Notes under the pieces: model-generated
Told to the model about the DNA's origin: nothing
Seen by the model: the letters and a program-made list of their open reading frames with translations, nothing else
Database searches by the model: none
Program-made: the position numbers and the translations under genes
Assembly (NCBI GenBank): GCA_031291845.1
Contig: JARLIH010000247.1
Span: 1 to 34,978, forward strand
Source: Isosphaeraceae bacterium
GTDB lineage: Bacteria > Planctomycetota > Planctomycetia > Isosphaerales > Isosphaeraceae
Direction of reading: 5' to 3'
Length of the DNA: 34,978 nucleotides
Shown here: positions 25,904-33,405 of the stretch, piece by piece
Numbering within the stretch: position 1 is the first letter of the stretch
How the letters are laid out: each line of letters begins with the position of its first letter

Positions 25904-28177
25904 ATGCTCGAAGCCGACCTCCCCAATCTGGCCTTGATCGCCGATCCGGCCTCCTTGCTGGCCATCCTCTGGCGCGGGCGACGGCTGTTCGCGGCCTGTG
26001 TCGTGGGCTCCGTGGTACTCGCCGGGGCCTATCTCGTCGTCGCGCAGCGGCGTTACCAGGGGACGGCCAAGCTCCTCGTGATGCAGCAAGGGACACGCCC
26101 GCTGGGCGTCGGCGGTGATCAGGCCCGGCTTGCCGAGGGGGCTGAGGACTACATCCCGACCCACGCCTTGATCCTCCAGAGTCCGCTCGTCGTCGGCCGC
26201 GCGATCGACCGCGTTGGCCTGGAAAACCTGCCGTCCCTGGGCAAGAGCGGGGGGCGCGCTCAGGCCGTCCGCGAGGCCATCAAGAGCCTGAGCGTCACCC
26301 GGCCCGACCGCCTCGCCAAGATCCTCCAGGCTGACTACCAGGCGCGCTCCCCCGAGGAGGCCGTCCGCTTCGTCAAGGCCCTGGTCGCCAGCTACAAGAC
26401 GTTTCTCGAGGACGCCTACCAGAAAAACAACAGCGAGGTCATCCAGCTCATGACGCGGGCCAGGGACGACCTGGGTAAGGAGCTGAAAGACCTGGAACAG
26501 GCCTACCTCGAGTTCCGCCAGGCGTCGCCCCTGCTGCTGGCCGACGCCACGGGGCGGCCCTTGATCAAGCGCAGGGTCGACGACTGGGACCGCGCGGCCA
26601 ACGAGGCGATGGTCAAGGCCGTGCAGCTCAAAACGCAGCTCGAGCTCGGCCGCAAGCTGTCGCAAGGCGGGGTCGGCCTCTGGTCCATCGCCTACGCTAT
26701 GGAACAGGTCGGCGGCGCCAGTGGCTCGGGATTGCGTACGGCGGGGCTCACGCCCGGTCCCCCGTCCGACTACCTCCGGCAGCTCAATACCGAGTCCCAG
26801 CAGCTTGCCGACCGCTACGGCCCGCGGAACAACCGGGTCCAGGAGATCCAGGAACAGATCGCCAGCGTCCACCAGCAGTCCCGCGCCACGCGCAACCAGC
26901 TCGAGCGGGCCGAGGTCGACGACCTGATCACCTCGATCGAGCAGAGCCTCGGGTCGCTCGAAGCGATGCGGACCAAGATGGCCGAGCAGTTCGACAAGGA
27001 CTCAACCGAGGCCAAGAAGACCGAGATGGCCCTGCTGGCCGACGCCAACCTGCGCAGCAACCTCGACCGCCAGCGCACGCTGTTTAACACGGTCGTTGAC
27101 CAGCTCAAGCAGGCCAAGCTCACGGGTGACTTCAGCGGTATTCGGTGCGAGGTGATCGAGCCGGAGAACGCCCTGCCGAAGCCGGTCCGCCCGCTGGGCT
27201 CGCTCACGCTCGCCCTGGCCCTCGCGGCGGGGTGTCTGCTGGGAACGGCCGCTGCGCTCGGCGCCGGTTTGATCGACCCCCGCGTACGGACCCTCGACGA
27301 GGTGCGGCGGGTCTTGCAGCTCACCTCCCTCGGCCAGGTGCCGCAGCTCCCCGAAGCGCTCGCGACCCGGCTGGAACACGCCGGCCTGATCTGTCAGGGG
27401 ATGCCCCGGTCGCCTGCGGCCGAGGCGTACAAGGTCGTCCGCGCGAACATCGAGCTGGCCCGCCGTGGACGCGACCTGCGCGTAATTCTCGTCACCAGCC
27501 CGCGCGAGCACGAAGGGCGGACCACGGTGGCCAGCAACCTGGCGGTTTGCCTGGCCCAGGCCGGCCGGCGGGTTCTGCTGGTCGACGCCGACCTCCGCCA
27601 TCCGTCGCTGCACGCCATCTACAGCCTGGCTCGTGAGCGAGGTCTGGCCCAGGTACTCCGCGGCGCCCAGCCGCTGGGCCGCGCGGTGCAGGCGACGGGG
27701 GTCGCGGGGCTTGAGGTTCTGTGCAGCGGCCCCGAGGTCCCCAATCCAGCCGAATTGCTCTCGTCGACCCACTTGCACGACACCTTGGCCCGGGCACGCG
27801 AAGCCTACGACGTCGTCATCGTTGATTCGCCGCCACTGTTGACGGTCGCCGATACGTCGATCCTCGGAACGGCCGCTGATGCCACGCTGCTCGTCGTGCG
27901 GGCCTCCCAGACGCGACGAGTCGATGCCCGGCACGCCACCGAGATCTTGAGCGGGTTGGGGACACCTTTGCTCGGCGCTGTGGTTAACGGCGTCGGTCCT
28001 GAATGGGCGGGCGGCGCCAGGCAACGCGACGAACCGGGCACGCCGCGTGCCGGCGGGCACGGCGAAGAAATCCTCGCCGACCCGCAGATCACGCTCACGC
28101 CGGGCACGTTCGGCAGCGCCCCGTGGCAGTACCGGCCAGGTTCCGATCGGCTCAACGGCCGTGGGAGGGAGGCGTGA
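25904..28177 (+). CDS. Wzz/Wzc-like chain-length protein with tyrosine-kinase-type ATPase domain, P-loop Lys replaced
   Basis: The 757-residue protein has a first membrane helix (about 29-47), a long periplasmic coiled-coil region, a second helix (about 432-456) and a cytoplasmic BY-kinase-like ATPase domain from about 500. Walker A' reads VLLVDADLRHP (about 557-567) and Walker B reads VVIVDSPP (637-644). The Walker A stretch is TSPREHEGRTT (531-541), where the usual GK(S/T) is GRT, so the P-loop lysine is Arg539. The tail has one Tyr (743) and no Tyr cluster. It may control polymer length and export with weak or no kinase activity. The ATG at 25904 is preferred over an in-frame TTG at 25880. 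It overlaps the next start by one base. Confidence 0.9.
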   Translation: MLEADLPNLALIADPASLLAILWRGRRLFAACVVGSVVLAGAYLVVAQRRYQGTAKLLVMQQGTRPLGVGGDQARLAEGAEDYIPTHALILQSPLVVGRAIDRVGLENLPSLGKSGGRAQAVREAIKSLSVTRPDRLAKILQADYQARSPEEAVRFVKALVASYKTFLEDAYQKNNSEVIQLMTRARDDLGKELKDLEQAYLEFRQASPLLLADATGRPLIKRRVDDWDRAANEAMVKAVQLKTQLELGRKLSQGGVGLWSIAYAMEQVGGASGSGLRTAGLTPGPPSDYLRQLNTESQQLADRYGPRNNRVQEIQEQIASVHQQSRATRNQLERAEVDDLITSIEQSLGSLEAMRTKMAEQFDKDSTEAKKTEMALLADANLRSNLDRQRTLFNTVVDQLKQAKLTGDFSGIRCEVIEPENALPKPVRPLGSLTLALALAAGCLLGTAAALGAGLIDPRVRTLDEVRRVLQLTSLGQVPQLPEALATRLEHAGLICQGMPRSPAAEAYKVVRANIELARRGRDLRVILVTSPREHEGRTTVASNLAVCLAQAGRRVLLVDADLRHPSLHAIYSLARERGLAQVLRGAQPLGRAVQATGVAGLEVLCSGPEVPNPAELLSSTHLHDTLARAREAYDVVIVDSPPLLTVADTSILGTAADATLLVVRASQTRRVDARHATEILSGLGTPLLGAVVNGVGPEWAGGARQRDEPGTPRAGGHGEEILADPQITLTPGTFGSAPWQYRPGSDRLNGRGREA

Positions 28178-29238
28178 TGGACCTGCGGAAACGAGTCCAC
28201 GCAACGGTTCGGCCCCTAACCCTCTCTCCGCAGACGGGGAGAGGGGACCAGAAAAAGCACCTCTCCCCCCGGGAGAGGGCGGCCGCGCAGCGGCCGGGCG
28301 AGGGAGTGGGTACGTTCCTCCTGCCTCTCGGGAAGATCGCATTGTTCCTGTTCCTCGTCTCCTTCCCCGTCTCGGGAGCAGGGGCGGAGGATCCCTCAGC
28401 CGACAAGCTGGTCCTGAGGCGTTGCCCTGTGGGCTACGCCCGGACCTCCTCCGTCGGCGCGCCCACTCACGGCCTGCTGCGCGATTGCCTCGTCGAGCCG
28501 GGCGACCGCGTCGAGGAGGGGCAGGTCCTTGGCCGGCTGCGCGACGACGAGGTTCGCGCGGAGGTGCAGCTCCGCGAGCTGGAGGCCAAGAGCGACGTCG
28601 ACGTGCGGCTGAACCTGGCCAAGAAGGCGCAGGCCGACAACAAGATGGCCCGGAGCATGGCCCTCTTGCGCCGGGGCGCGATCAACGCGGAGGAGGTCGA
28701 GACGCACCGGCTGGAGGTCGAGGCGGGGGCCCTTGACGTCGAACGGGCCAGGCACGCGCATCAACTGGCGCAAGTGCGGCTGGCCGACGCCAAGACCAAG
28801 CTCCGCGCCTGCGAGTTCGTGAGTCCGCACGCGGGGATCATCGCCGCTGCGCCGAAACACCCGGGCGAGCCGGTCGCCCCCAACGAGATCCTGTTCAAGA
28901 TCGTCGACCCCGAGCGGATCGAGGTCACGGGCTTCGCCGACGTAACCGACGTCTGGCGGCTCCACGCGGGCCAGCCGGTCCGCATCATCCTCGACGTCCC
29001 GGCGGCCGACCTGGCCGTCGAGCACGAGGTTTTCGAGGGGCGGCTGACGTTCATCGACACCCAGGTCGACCCCCTGACGCGTACATGTAAAGTCTTGGCC
29101 CGCGTGCAGAACCGTGACGGCCTGCTTCGTGCCGGGCTCGAGGCGCGCATGGAAATCGGTCCGCTCCCTCCGCCTGATGCGAAGCCCCAGGCACTTCCGG
29201 TGGTCAAGGATGCGCGCGTCGGGATGACCCAGCCGTGA
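28177..29238 (+). CDS. Secreted HlyD/RND-type periplasmic adaptor in the EPS operon, repeat in its N-terminus
   Basis: The 353-residue protein has a hydrophobic export segment (ALFLFLVSFPVSGAGAED, about residues 53-70), a lipoyl half (GLLRDCLVEPGDRVEEGQVL), an alpha-helical hairpin (about 135-205), the second half (FVSPHAGIIAAAPKHPGEPV) and a beta-barrel. Adaptors of this kind link an inner-membrane pump to an outer-membrane channel, but neither lies beside it, so it may serve polysaccharide export or borrow partners. GGGAGGGA precedes the ATG at 28177, whose first base is the last base of the upstream stop. Codons about 12-45 are a translated palindromic repeat, pushing the hydrophobic segment to an unusual distance from the start. 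A GTG at 28306, after the repeat, is an alternative start. Confidence 0.85.
   Translation: MDLRKRVHATVRPLTLSPQTGRGDQKKHLSPRERAAAQRPGEGVGTFLLPLGKIALFLFLVSFPVSGAGAEDPSADKLVLRRCPVGYARTSSVGAPTHGLLRDCLVEPGDRVEEGQVLGRLRDDEVRAEVQLRELEAKSDVDVRLNLAKKAQADNKMARSMALLRRGAINAEEVETHRLEVEAGALDVERARHAHQLAQVRLADAKTKLRACEFVSPHAGIIAAAPKHPGEPVAPNEILFKIVDPERIEVTGFADVTDVWRLHAGQPVRIILDVPAADLAVEHEVFEGRLTFIDTQVDPLTRTCKVLARVQNRDGLLRAGLEARMEIGPLPPPDAKPQALPVVKDARVGMTQP
28210..28311. repeat. Multi-hairpin palindromic repeat embedded in the adaptor N-terminus
   Basis: The element has several nested hairpins: CCTCTCTCC/GGGGAGAGG around 28221-28244, CCTCTCCC/GGGAGAGG at 28260-28267 and 28271-28278 with loop CCC, and GGCCGC/GCGGCC at 28281-28286 and 28290-28295 with loop GCA. 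CCCTAACCCTC near the left edge pairs loosely with GAGGGAGTGGG near the right edge. The layout is that of dispersed intergenic repeats known from many bacterial genomes. It is open in frame and encodes LTLSPQTGRGDQKKHLSPRE. Confidence 0.85.
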
Positions 29239-30803
29239 AGGGCGCAAACGGAGTCCCTGTGTTGACCACTCGCAGCGCCAAGAATCCCGGCGCCCTGACC
29301 AGCGGACGCGTGCTCGCGCGGAACGCGGTCGGGAACCTGCTGAGCCAGGCCATGCCCATGGCGACGGCAGTGCTCGCCATCCCGGCCTTGATCGCGGGGC
29401 TGGGGAAGGAACGGTTTGGCATTCTGACCCTGGCCTGGATCCTGCTCGGCTACTTCAGCCTGTTCGACCTGGGCCTCGGCCGCGCCTTGACCAAGATGGT
29501 GGCCGAGCGATTGGGGCTTGGCCGCGACGAGGACATTCCGGGCTTGATCTGGACAGCGCTCGGGTTGATGACGGGCCTGGGCCTGGTGGGGACGGTGGTG
29601 CTTGCCTCGCTTGCCCCTTGGCTCGCGGGTGTGGTGCTGAAGGTGCCGGAAGGGATGCGGTCCGAGACGAGTGGGGCCTTCGTGCTGATCGCCCTGGCGT
29701 TGCCGCTCGTCATCGGTACCGCGGGGCTGCGCGGGGTGATGGAAGCGCACCAGCGGCTCGGGCTGGTCAACATCGTACGCTCGTCGGCGGGAGTGTTCAC
29801 GCTGGCAGGGCCGTTGCTCGTGCTGCCGTTCTCGCACAGCCTCGTGCCGGTAGTCGGGGTGATCTTCGTGGGGCGGTTCGTGTCGTGGGCGCTGCACGTG
29901 TGGCTTTGCCTGCGGACGGTGCCCGGGATGCGCAAGGGGTTCGCTCTCTGCCCGGGGCTGTGGAAGCCGCTGATCACATATGGCGGCTGGATGACGGTGG
30001 CCAACGTCATCAACCCGCTCATGGTGCAGATGGACCGGTTCCTGGTGGGGGCCCTGGTCTCAACCGTCGCGGTGGCTTACTACACGACGCCATATGAGTT
30101 AGTGACGAAGTTCTGGTTCATCTCGAACGCCATGCTCGGGGTGGTCTTCCCGGCGTTCGCGACCAGCTTCGTGCAGGACCGAGGGCGTACGGCCCACCTG
30201 TTCGGACGCGGGGTGAAGTACGCGTTCCTGACGCTCTTCCCGCTTGTGCTGGGGAGCGTTGCGCTGGCGCCGGAGGTCCTGGCGGTTTGGCTCGGGGGCG
30301 ACTTCGCCCAGGAGAGCGCGCCGGTGATGCGCTGGCTTGCGCTGGGGGTGCTGCTCAACGGGTTGGCCCAGGTTCCCTCCGCGCTCTTGCAGGGGGTCGG
30401 CCGGCCGGACCTGACGGCGAAGCTGCACCTGATCGAGCTGCCCCCTTACCTGGTCGCCGCCTGGTTCCTGATCGCCGGGCGGGGCATTGAGGGGGCCGCG
30501 CTGGCGTGGACGGCGCGCACGGCGTTCGACCTCGTGCTGTTCTTCTGGGCGTCGCGGGTGGTCCTGCCGGAAGGCACTACGGTGGTCCGTTCCCTGTTGC
30601 GGGCCTTGGGGCTCGGGCTGCCGGTCTTGGCCGTGTGTGCCCTACCGGCGCGCGTCGAGGTGCGGGCGGCCTTGCTCCTGGTTGCGCTTAGCGGCTTCGC
30701 GGCCATTGTCTGGAAGCGCGCGTTGTCGCCCGGTGAGAAGGGCCTGGTCCTGAGCAGGCTGGCCCCATCGTGGGCTGGTGCCGGGTTGGAGACGCCCCGA
30801 TGA
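29235..30803 (+). CDS. Wzx-like polysaccharide flippase (MOP superfamily)
   Basis: The 522-residue protein is hydrophobic with about 12-14 membrane helices. Its start, ARNAVGNLLSQAMPMATAVLAIPALIAGLG, is typical of oligosaccharide flippases, as is FGILTLAWILLGYFSLFDLGLGRALTKMVAE. It should move lipid-linked repeat units across the inner membrane. The GTG start at 29235 overlaps the adaptor stop (GTGA); a TTG at 29262 is a possible alternative. Its end overlaps the next gene by 4 bp. Membrane topology was estimated by eye. Confidence 0.88.
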   Translation: MKGANGVPVLTTRSAKNPGALTSGRVLARNAVGNLLSQAMPMATAVLAIPALIAGLGKERFGILTLAWILLGYFSLFDLGLGRALTKMVAERLGLGRDEDIPGLIWTALGLMTGLGLVGTVVLASLAPWLAGVVLKVPEGMRSETSGAFVLIALALPLVIGTAGLRGVMEAHQRLGLVNIVRSSAGVFTLAGPLLVLPFSHSLVPVVGVIFVGRFVSWALHVWLCLRTVPGMRKGFALCPGLWKPLITYGGWMTVANVINPLMVQMDRFLVGALVSTVAVAYYTTPYELVTKFWFISNAMLGVVFPAFATSFVQDRGRTAHLFGRGVKYAFLTLFPLVLGSVALAPEVLAVWLGGDFAQESAPVMRWLALGVLLNGLAQVPSALLQGVGRPDLTAKLHLIELPPYLVAAWFLIAGRGIEGAALAWTARTAFDLVLFFWASRVVLPEGTTVVRSLLRALGLGLPVLAVCALPARVEVRAALLLVALSGFAAIVWKRALSPGEKGLVLSRLAPSWAGAGLETPR

Positions 30804-31966
30804 AGACCTTGAACGTTTGCCTGTATACGCCGACTTCCAGCGGCGGGCACGCGCTCTACACCAAGGAGCTGCTGACGGCCGTCGCCGAAGCCGGGGCGGA
30901 CCGCGGCGTCGCGGCCGAGCTCGTCACGTGCGAGGACCTCGAGGACGGGCTTTGGACCGAGGCTTATCCGATCCATGCGATCCTGCCTCACCTCCGGCCC
31001 CGGAGCGCGTTCCGGAGCTCCGCCGCGTGGCTGGCGTCGCGCCTCGCATACTACTCGCGCCGCGAGGGGATGTTCCTCGACTGGGTGACTCGCCGCGGCG
31101 GCGTGGACGTCGTACATTTCCAGGAGTACACCCCCTGGCTCGCGCCGAGGCACTGGCGCGCCCTGCGCCGGCGCGGCGTGCGGACGATTTATACGGTTCA
31201 CAACATCCTTCTGCACGGCTACAAGAACGCCCTCCACAAGGTAGTCCGCGACTCGTGTCTGCGAGCAGGCTGGCGGGAGTGTGATGCGCTCCTGGTTCAC
31301 ACCGAGGGGCTGCGGGAGAAACTGGCGGACTTCCTCGGTCCGGGACACCCGCCGATTCATGTGACGCCGCACGCCGTCTGGAGCCGGGGTGGTCCCCAGG
31401 AGCCGATCGAGGTAGAGCCCAGTTCCGCGCGGACTCGGCTGCTCTTCTTCGGGGTGGTCCGGCAAAACAAGGGGCTGCACATCCTCCTGCGTGCGCTCGG
31501 TCGCTTGCCCAACTGCGACCTGACGGCTGCCGGCGAGATCGAGAACGACGGCTACCGGGACCGTATCCGGGAGCTCTCCGGGCACCTGGCCCCGGGCCGC
31601 TTCGAGCTGATCGACCGCTACGTCAGCGAGGACGAGGTGCCCGGGCTGTTCGCGTCGAGCCGCCTGGTCGTGTTGCCGTACACCTCGTTCGCCGCCCAGA
31701 GCGGCGTGCTGCACCTGGCCCTGGCGCATGGTCGGCCGGTGGTCGCGTCGGACATTGGCGGCATGGGCGAGTGCGTGCGCAACTGGGGGATCGGCCAGGT
31801 CGTCGCGCCCGACGATGACGTGGCGCTGGCTGCCGCGATTCAAAAGGCGCTGGAACCCTCGGCTTATCGTGACGCGGTCGATGCGACCTTGCGGGTCCGT
31901 CGCGACCTGACCTGGGAACGCATGGCCGAGGCCACGATCGACGTCTACCGGGCGGTGGCGTCATGA
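30800..31966 (+). CDS. Glycosyltransferase family 4
   Basis: The 388-residue protein starts MKTLNVCLYTPTSSGGHALYTKELL, a GT-B N-terminal strand with the Gly-rich acceptor loop. LFFGVVRQNKGLHILLRAL marks the second lobe, and VVLPYTSFAAQSGVLHLALAHGRPVVASDIGG is the donor region of the GT4 subtype with QSGV in place of the full E-x7-E motif. It likely adds one sugar to the lipid-linked EPS unit. The ATG at 30800 overlaps the flippase stop (ATGA), which fixes the start; its stop in turn overlaps the following gene by 4 bp. Confidence 0.87.
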   Translation: MKTLNVCLYTPTSSGGHALYTKELLTAVAEAGADRGVAAELVTCEDLEDGLWTEAYPIHAILPHLRPRSAFRSSAAWLASRLAYYSRREGMFLDWVTRRGGVDVVHFQEYTPWLAPRHWRALRRRGVRTIYTVHNILLHGYKNALHKVVRDSCLRAGWRECDALLVHTEGLREKLADFLGPGHPPIHVTPHAVWSRGGPQEPIEVEPSSARTRLLFFGVVRQNKGLHILLRALGRLPNCDLTAAGEIENDGYRDRIRELSGHLAPGRFELIDRYVSEDEVPGLFASSRLVVLPYTSFAAQSGVLHLALAHGRPVVASDIGGMGECVRNWGIGQVVAPDDDVALAAAIQKALEPSAYRDAVDATLRVRRDLTWERMAEATIDVYRAVAS

Positions 31967-33405
31967 GGCCCGGCGACCGGGGGGACGGAGAGACGCTGTC
32001 CTCGTTCCCAGGCTCTGCGCCCGGATTTTCCCACGTCAACGAGACGCAGAGCGTCCGGGACCGAGCTCCCACGCCGAGCGTGGGAGCGAGAGCACATCCG
32101 GCTCTCAGTTCCCACATGAGTGCCGCGCGCACGTGGCCTCGCATCGCGGCCTGGATCTTCGCTTTCACCTGCTTCCTCCCCTACCCAGCGCTCGCGATCG
32201 GCAGCAACACGGGCCTTCAGATCAGCCAGCTTCTCGCGCTGGCCGCTGCTCCGCTGCTCTGCCTGCGCGCACCGGGCCGTTCCTTCCGGGCCTTGGTCCT
32301 GATTTTGGTCCCCATCGCGGTCTCAGCCTTCGTCAACCTGATCTCCGGTGCGACGCTCTCGCCGGACCTCCTCCCGAAGGAGGGAGTCGCGATGGCGCTG
32401 GCCCTGGGTGTCCTGTGGCCGGCCGAGTGGGTCGCCCGGCGGGACCTGTTCCGGTTTGCCCTGTCAGCGGCCTGCGCGGCGATTTTGTTCCACGCGATGA
32501 TCGGGCTCTACCAGGTCTACGGCTTTGCGCACGACGAGTTTCCGCTCTTGTTCCTCTACAAGAACCCCTCGTTCAAGCCGATGGAGAGCTGGAGCGAGGT
32601 TTACGCTCTCTACATCAAGCGCCCGTGCGGCCTGTTTCCCGAACCGTCGGCGATGACCGCGTCGCTCGGTCCCTGGGTGGTGCTGCTGGCGGGACTGCTG
32701 CTCGATGCCCGCCTGGCGCGCGGGCTCCGCTGGCGCGGAGGGCGTCTCGCCTCGGCGGCGCTTGGGCTCGGTTTCCTGCTCATTGCGCTGTCGCGGTCGG
32801 GCGCGACGTTCGTGATCATGGCGGCGGTGGCCCTCTTCTGTGCAGCGCAGGCCCCGAGCTGGCTCCGTACGTTCGGCCCCGGCAAGCTCGCCGCGGTGGC
32901 CCTTGTGCTTGTCGCGGCCTTGGCCTCGGTCGGGTATGGCGCCATCCGCCTCACCGAGGGGTTCGAGGAGCGGGTCGAATCCTCGTGGGGGCTGCGGGCG
33001 CTCTCGATCCACGCCGGCCTCACCGCCAACACCGACCCCGCCGGCCTCGCCTTCGGCGTCGGCCCCGGCCACTCCACCCCCGTCCTCAGGCGTGCCTTGT
33101 CCTGGGTGCGGCTGCCGGACGACCAGGACGACCTGGCCGTCTTCAGCCTGGCCGTCTGCTACTACATGGAGACCGGGTTCCTCGGCGCCCTGGCCCTCTC
33201 GGCGGTGCTCGCGATGGTGCTGACAGCCGTCGTCCGTTCGGGGGCGCGCCTGCTCGGCTTCTGTACGCTCGGCACCTGGCTCTTCTCGGTCGGCGCGACG
33301 ACGAGCTATATCGCCCTGTCCCCGCTCTGGCTGTTCCTCGCGGCGCTCCTATCCTGGGACCGCCTGTTCCCGGCGACGACGGAGGTCGCCCGCGATGAAA
33401 ATTAA
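31963..33405 (+). CDS. Wzy/O-antigen-ligase-like polymerase with repeat-derived N-terminus
   Basis: The 480-residue protein has about 10-12 membrane helices, with LFPEPSAMTASLGP and LIALSRSGATFVIMAAVAL, stretches common in Wzy and O-antigen-ligase-like proteins, and a late loop containing FGVGPGHSTPVL. It should polymerise or ligate repeat units at the periplasmic face. The ATG at 31963 overlaps the upstream stop in an ATGA, which favours it, but residues about 12-43 are a translated palindromic repeat. An internal ATG at 32116 (MSAARTWPRIAAWIFAF) starts just before the first helix and is a good alternative. Either start gives the same membrane protein. It overlaps the next gene by 11 bp. Confidence 0.87.
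   Translation: MRPGDRGDGETLSSFPGSAPGFSHVNETQSVRDRAPTPSVGARAHPALSSHMSAARTWPRIAAWIFAFTCFLPYPALAIGSNTGLQISQLLALAAAPLLCLRAPGRSFRALVLILVPIAVSAFVNLISGATLSPDLLPKEGVAMALALGVLWPAEWVARRDLFRFALSAACAAILFHAMIGLYQVYGFAHDEFPLLFLYKNPSFKPMESWSEVYALYIKRPCGLFPEPSAMTASLGPWVVLLAGLLLDARLARGLRWRGGRLASAALGLGFLLIALSRSGATFVIMAAVALFCAAQAPSWLRTFGPGKLAAVALVLVAALASVGYGAIRLTEGFEERVESSWGLRALSIHAGLTANTDPAGLAFGVGPGHSTPVLRRALSWVRLPDDQDDLAVFSLAVCYYMETGFLGALALSAVLAMVLTAVVRSGARLLGFCTLGTWLFSVGATTSYIALSPLWLFLAALLSWDRLFPATTEVARDEN
32000..32090. repeat. Palindromic repeat embedded in the N-terminus of the Wzy-like gene
   Basis: CTCGTTCCCAGGCTCTGC at about 32001-32018 pairs, with a few mismatches, with the reverse complement of about 32045-32064. 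A second hairpin follows at 32065-32087: GCTCCCACGC and GCGTGGGAGC form a perfect 10-bp stem with loop CGA. This is the form of the 'CTCGTTCCCA...' type dispersed repeat. It is open in frame with the gene from 31963. Confidence 0.8.

Noticed and set aside
27002..28342. Long open frame of 446 codons opposite the kinase-like and adaptor genes
   Set aside because: Spans two recognised genes on the other strand and shows no protein family features.
30446..31843. Long open frame of 465 codons opposite the flippase and GT4 genes
   Set aside because: Antisense shadow of codon-biased high-GC genes.
32133..33398. Plus-strand open frame of 421 codons overlapping the Wzy-like gene in another frame
   Set aside because: Very rich in Arg, Pro and Gly with no membrane segments; the hydrophobic frame with conserved stretches is the real gene.
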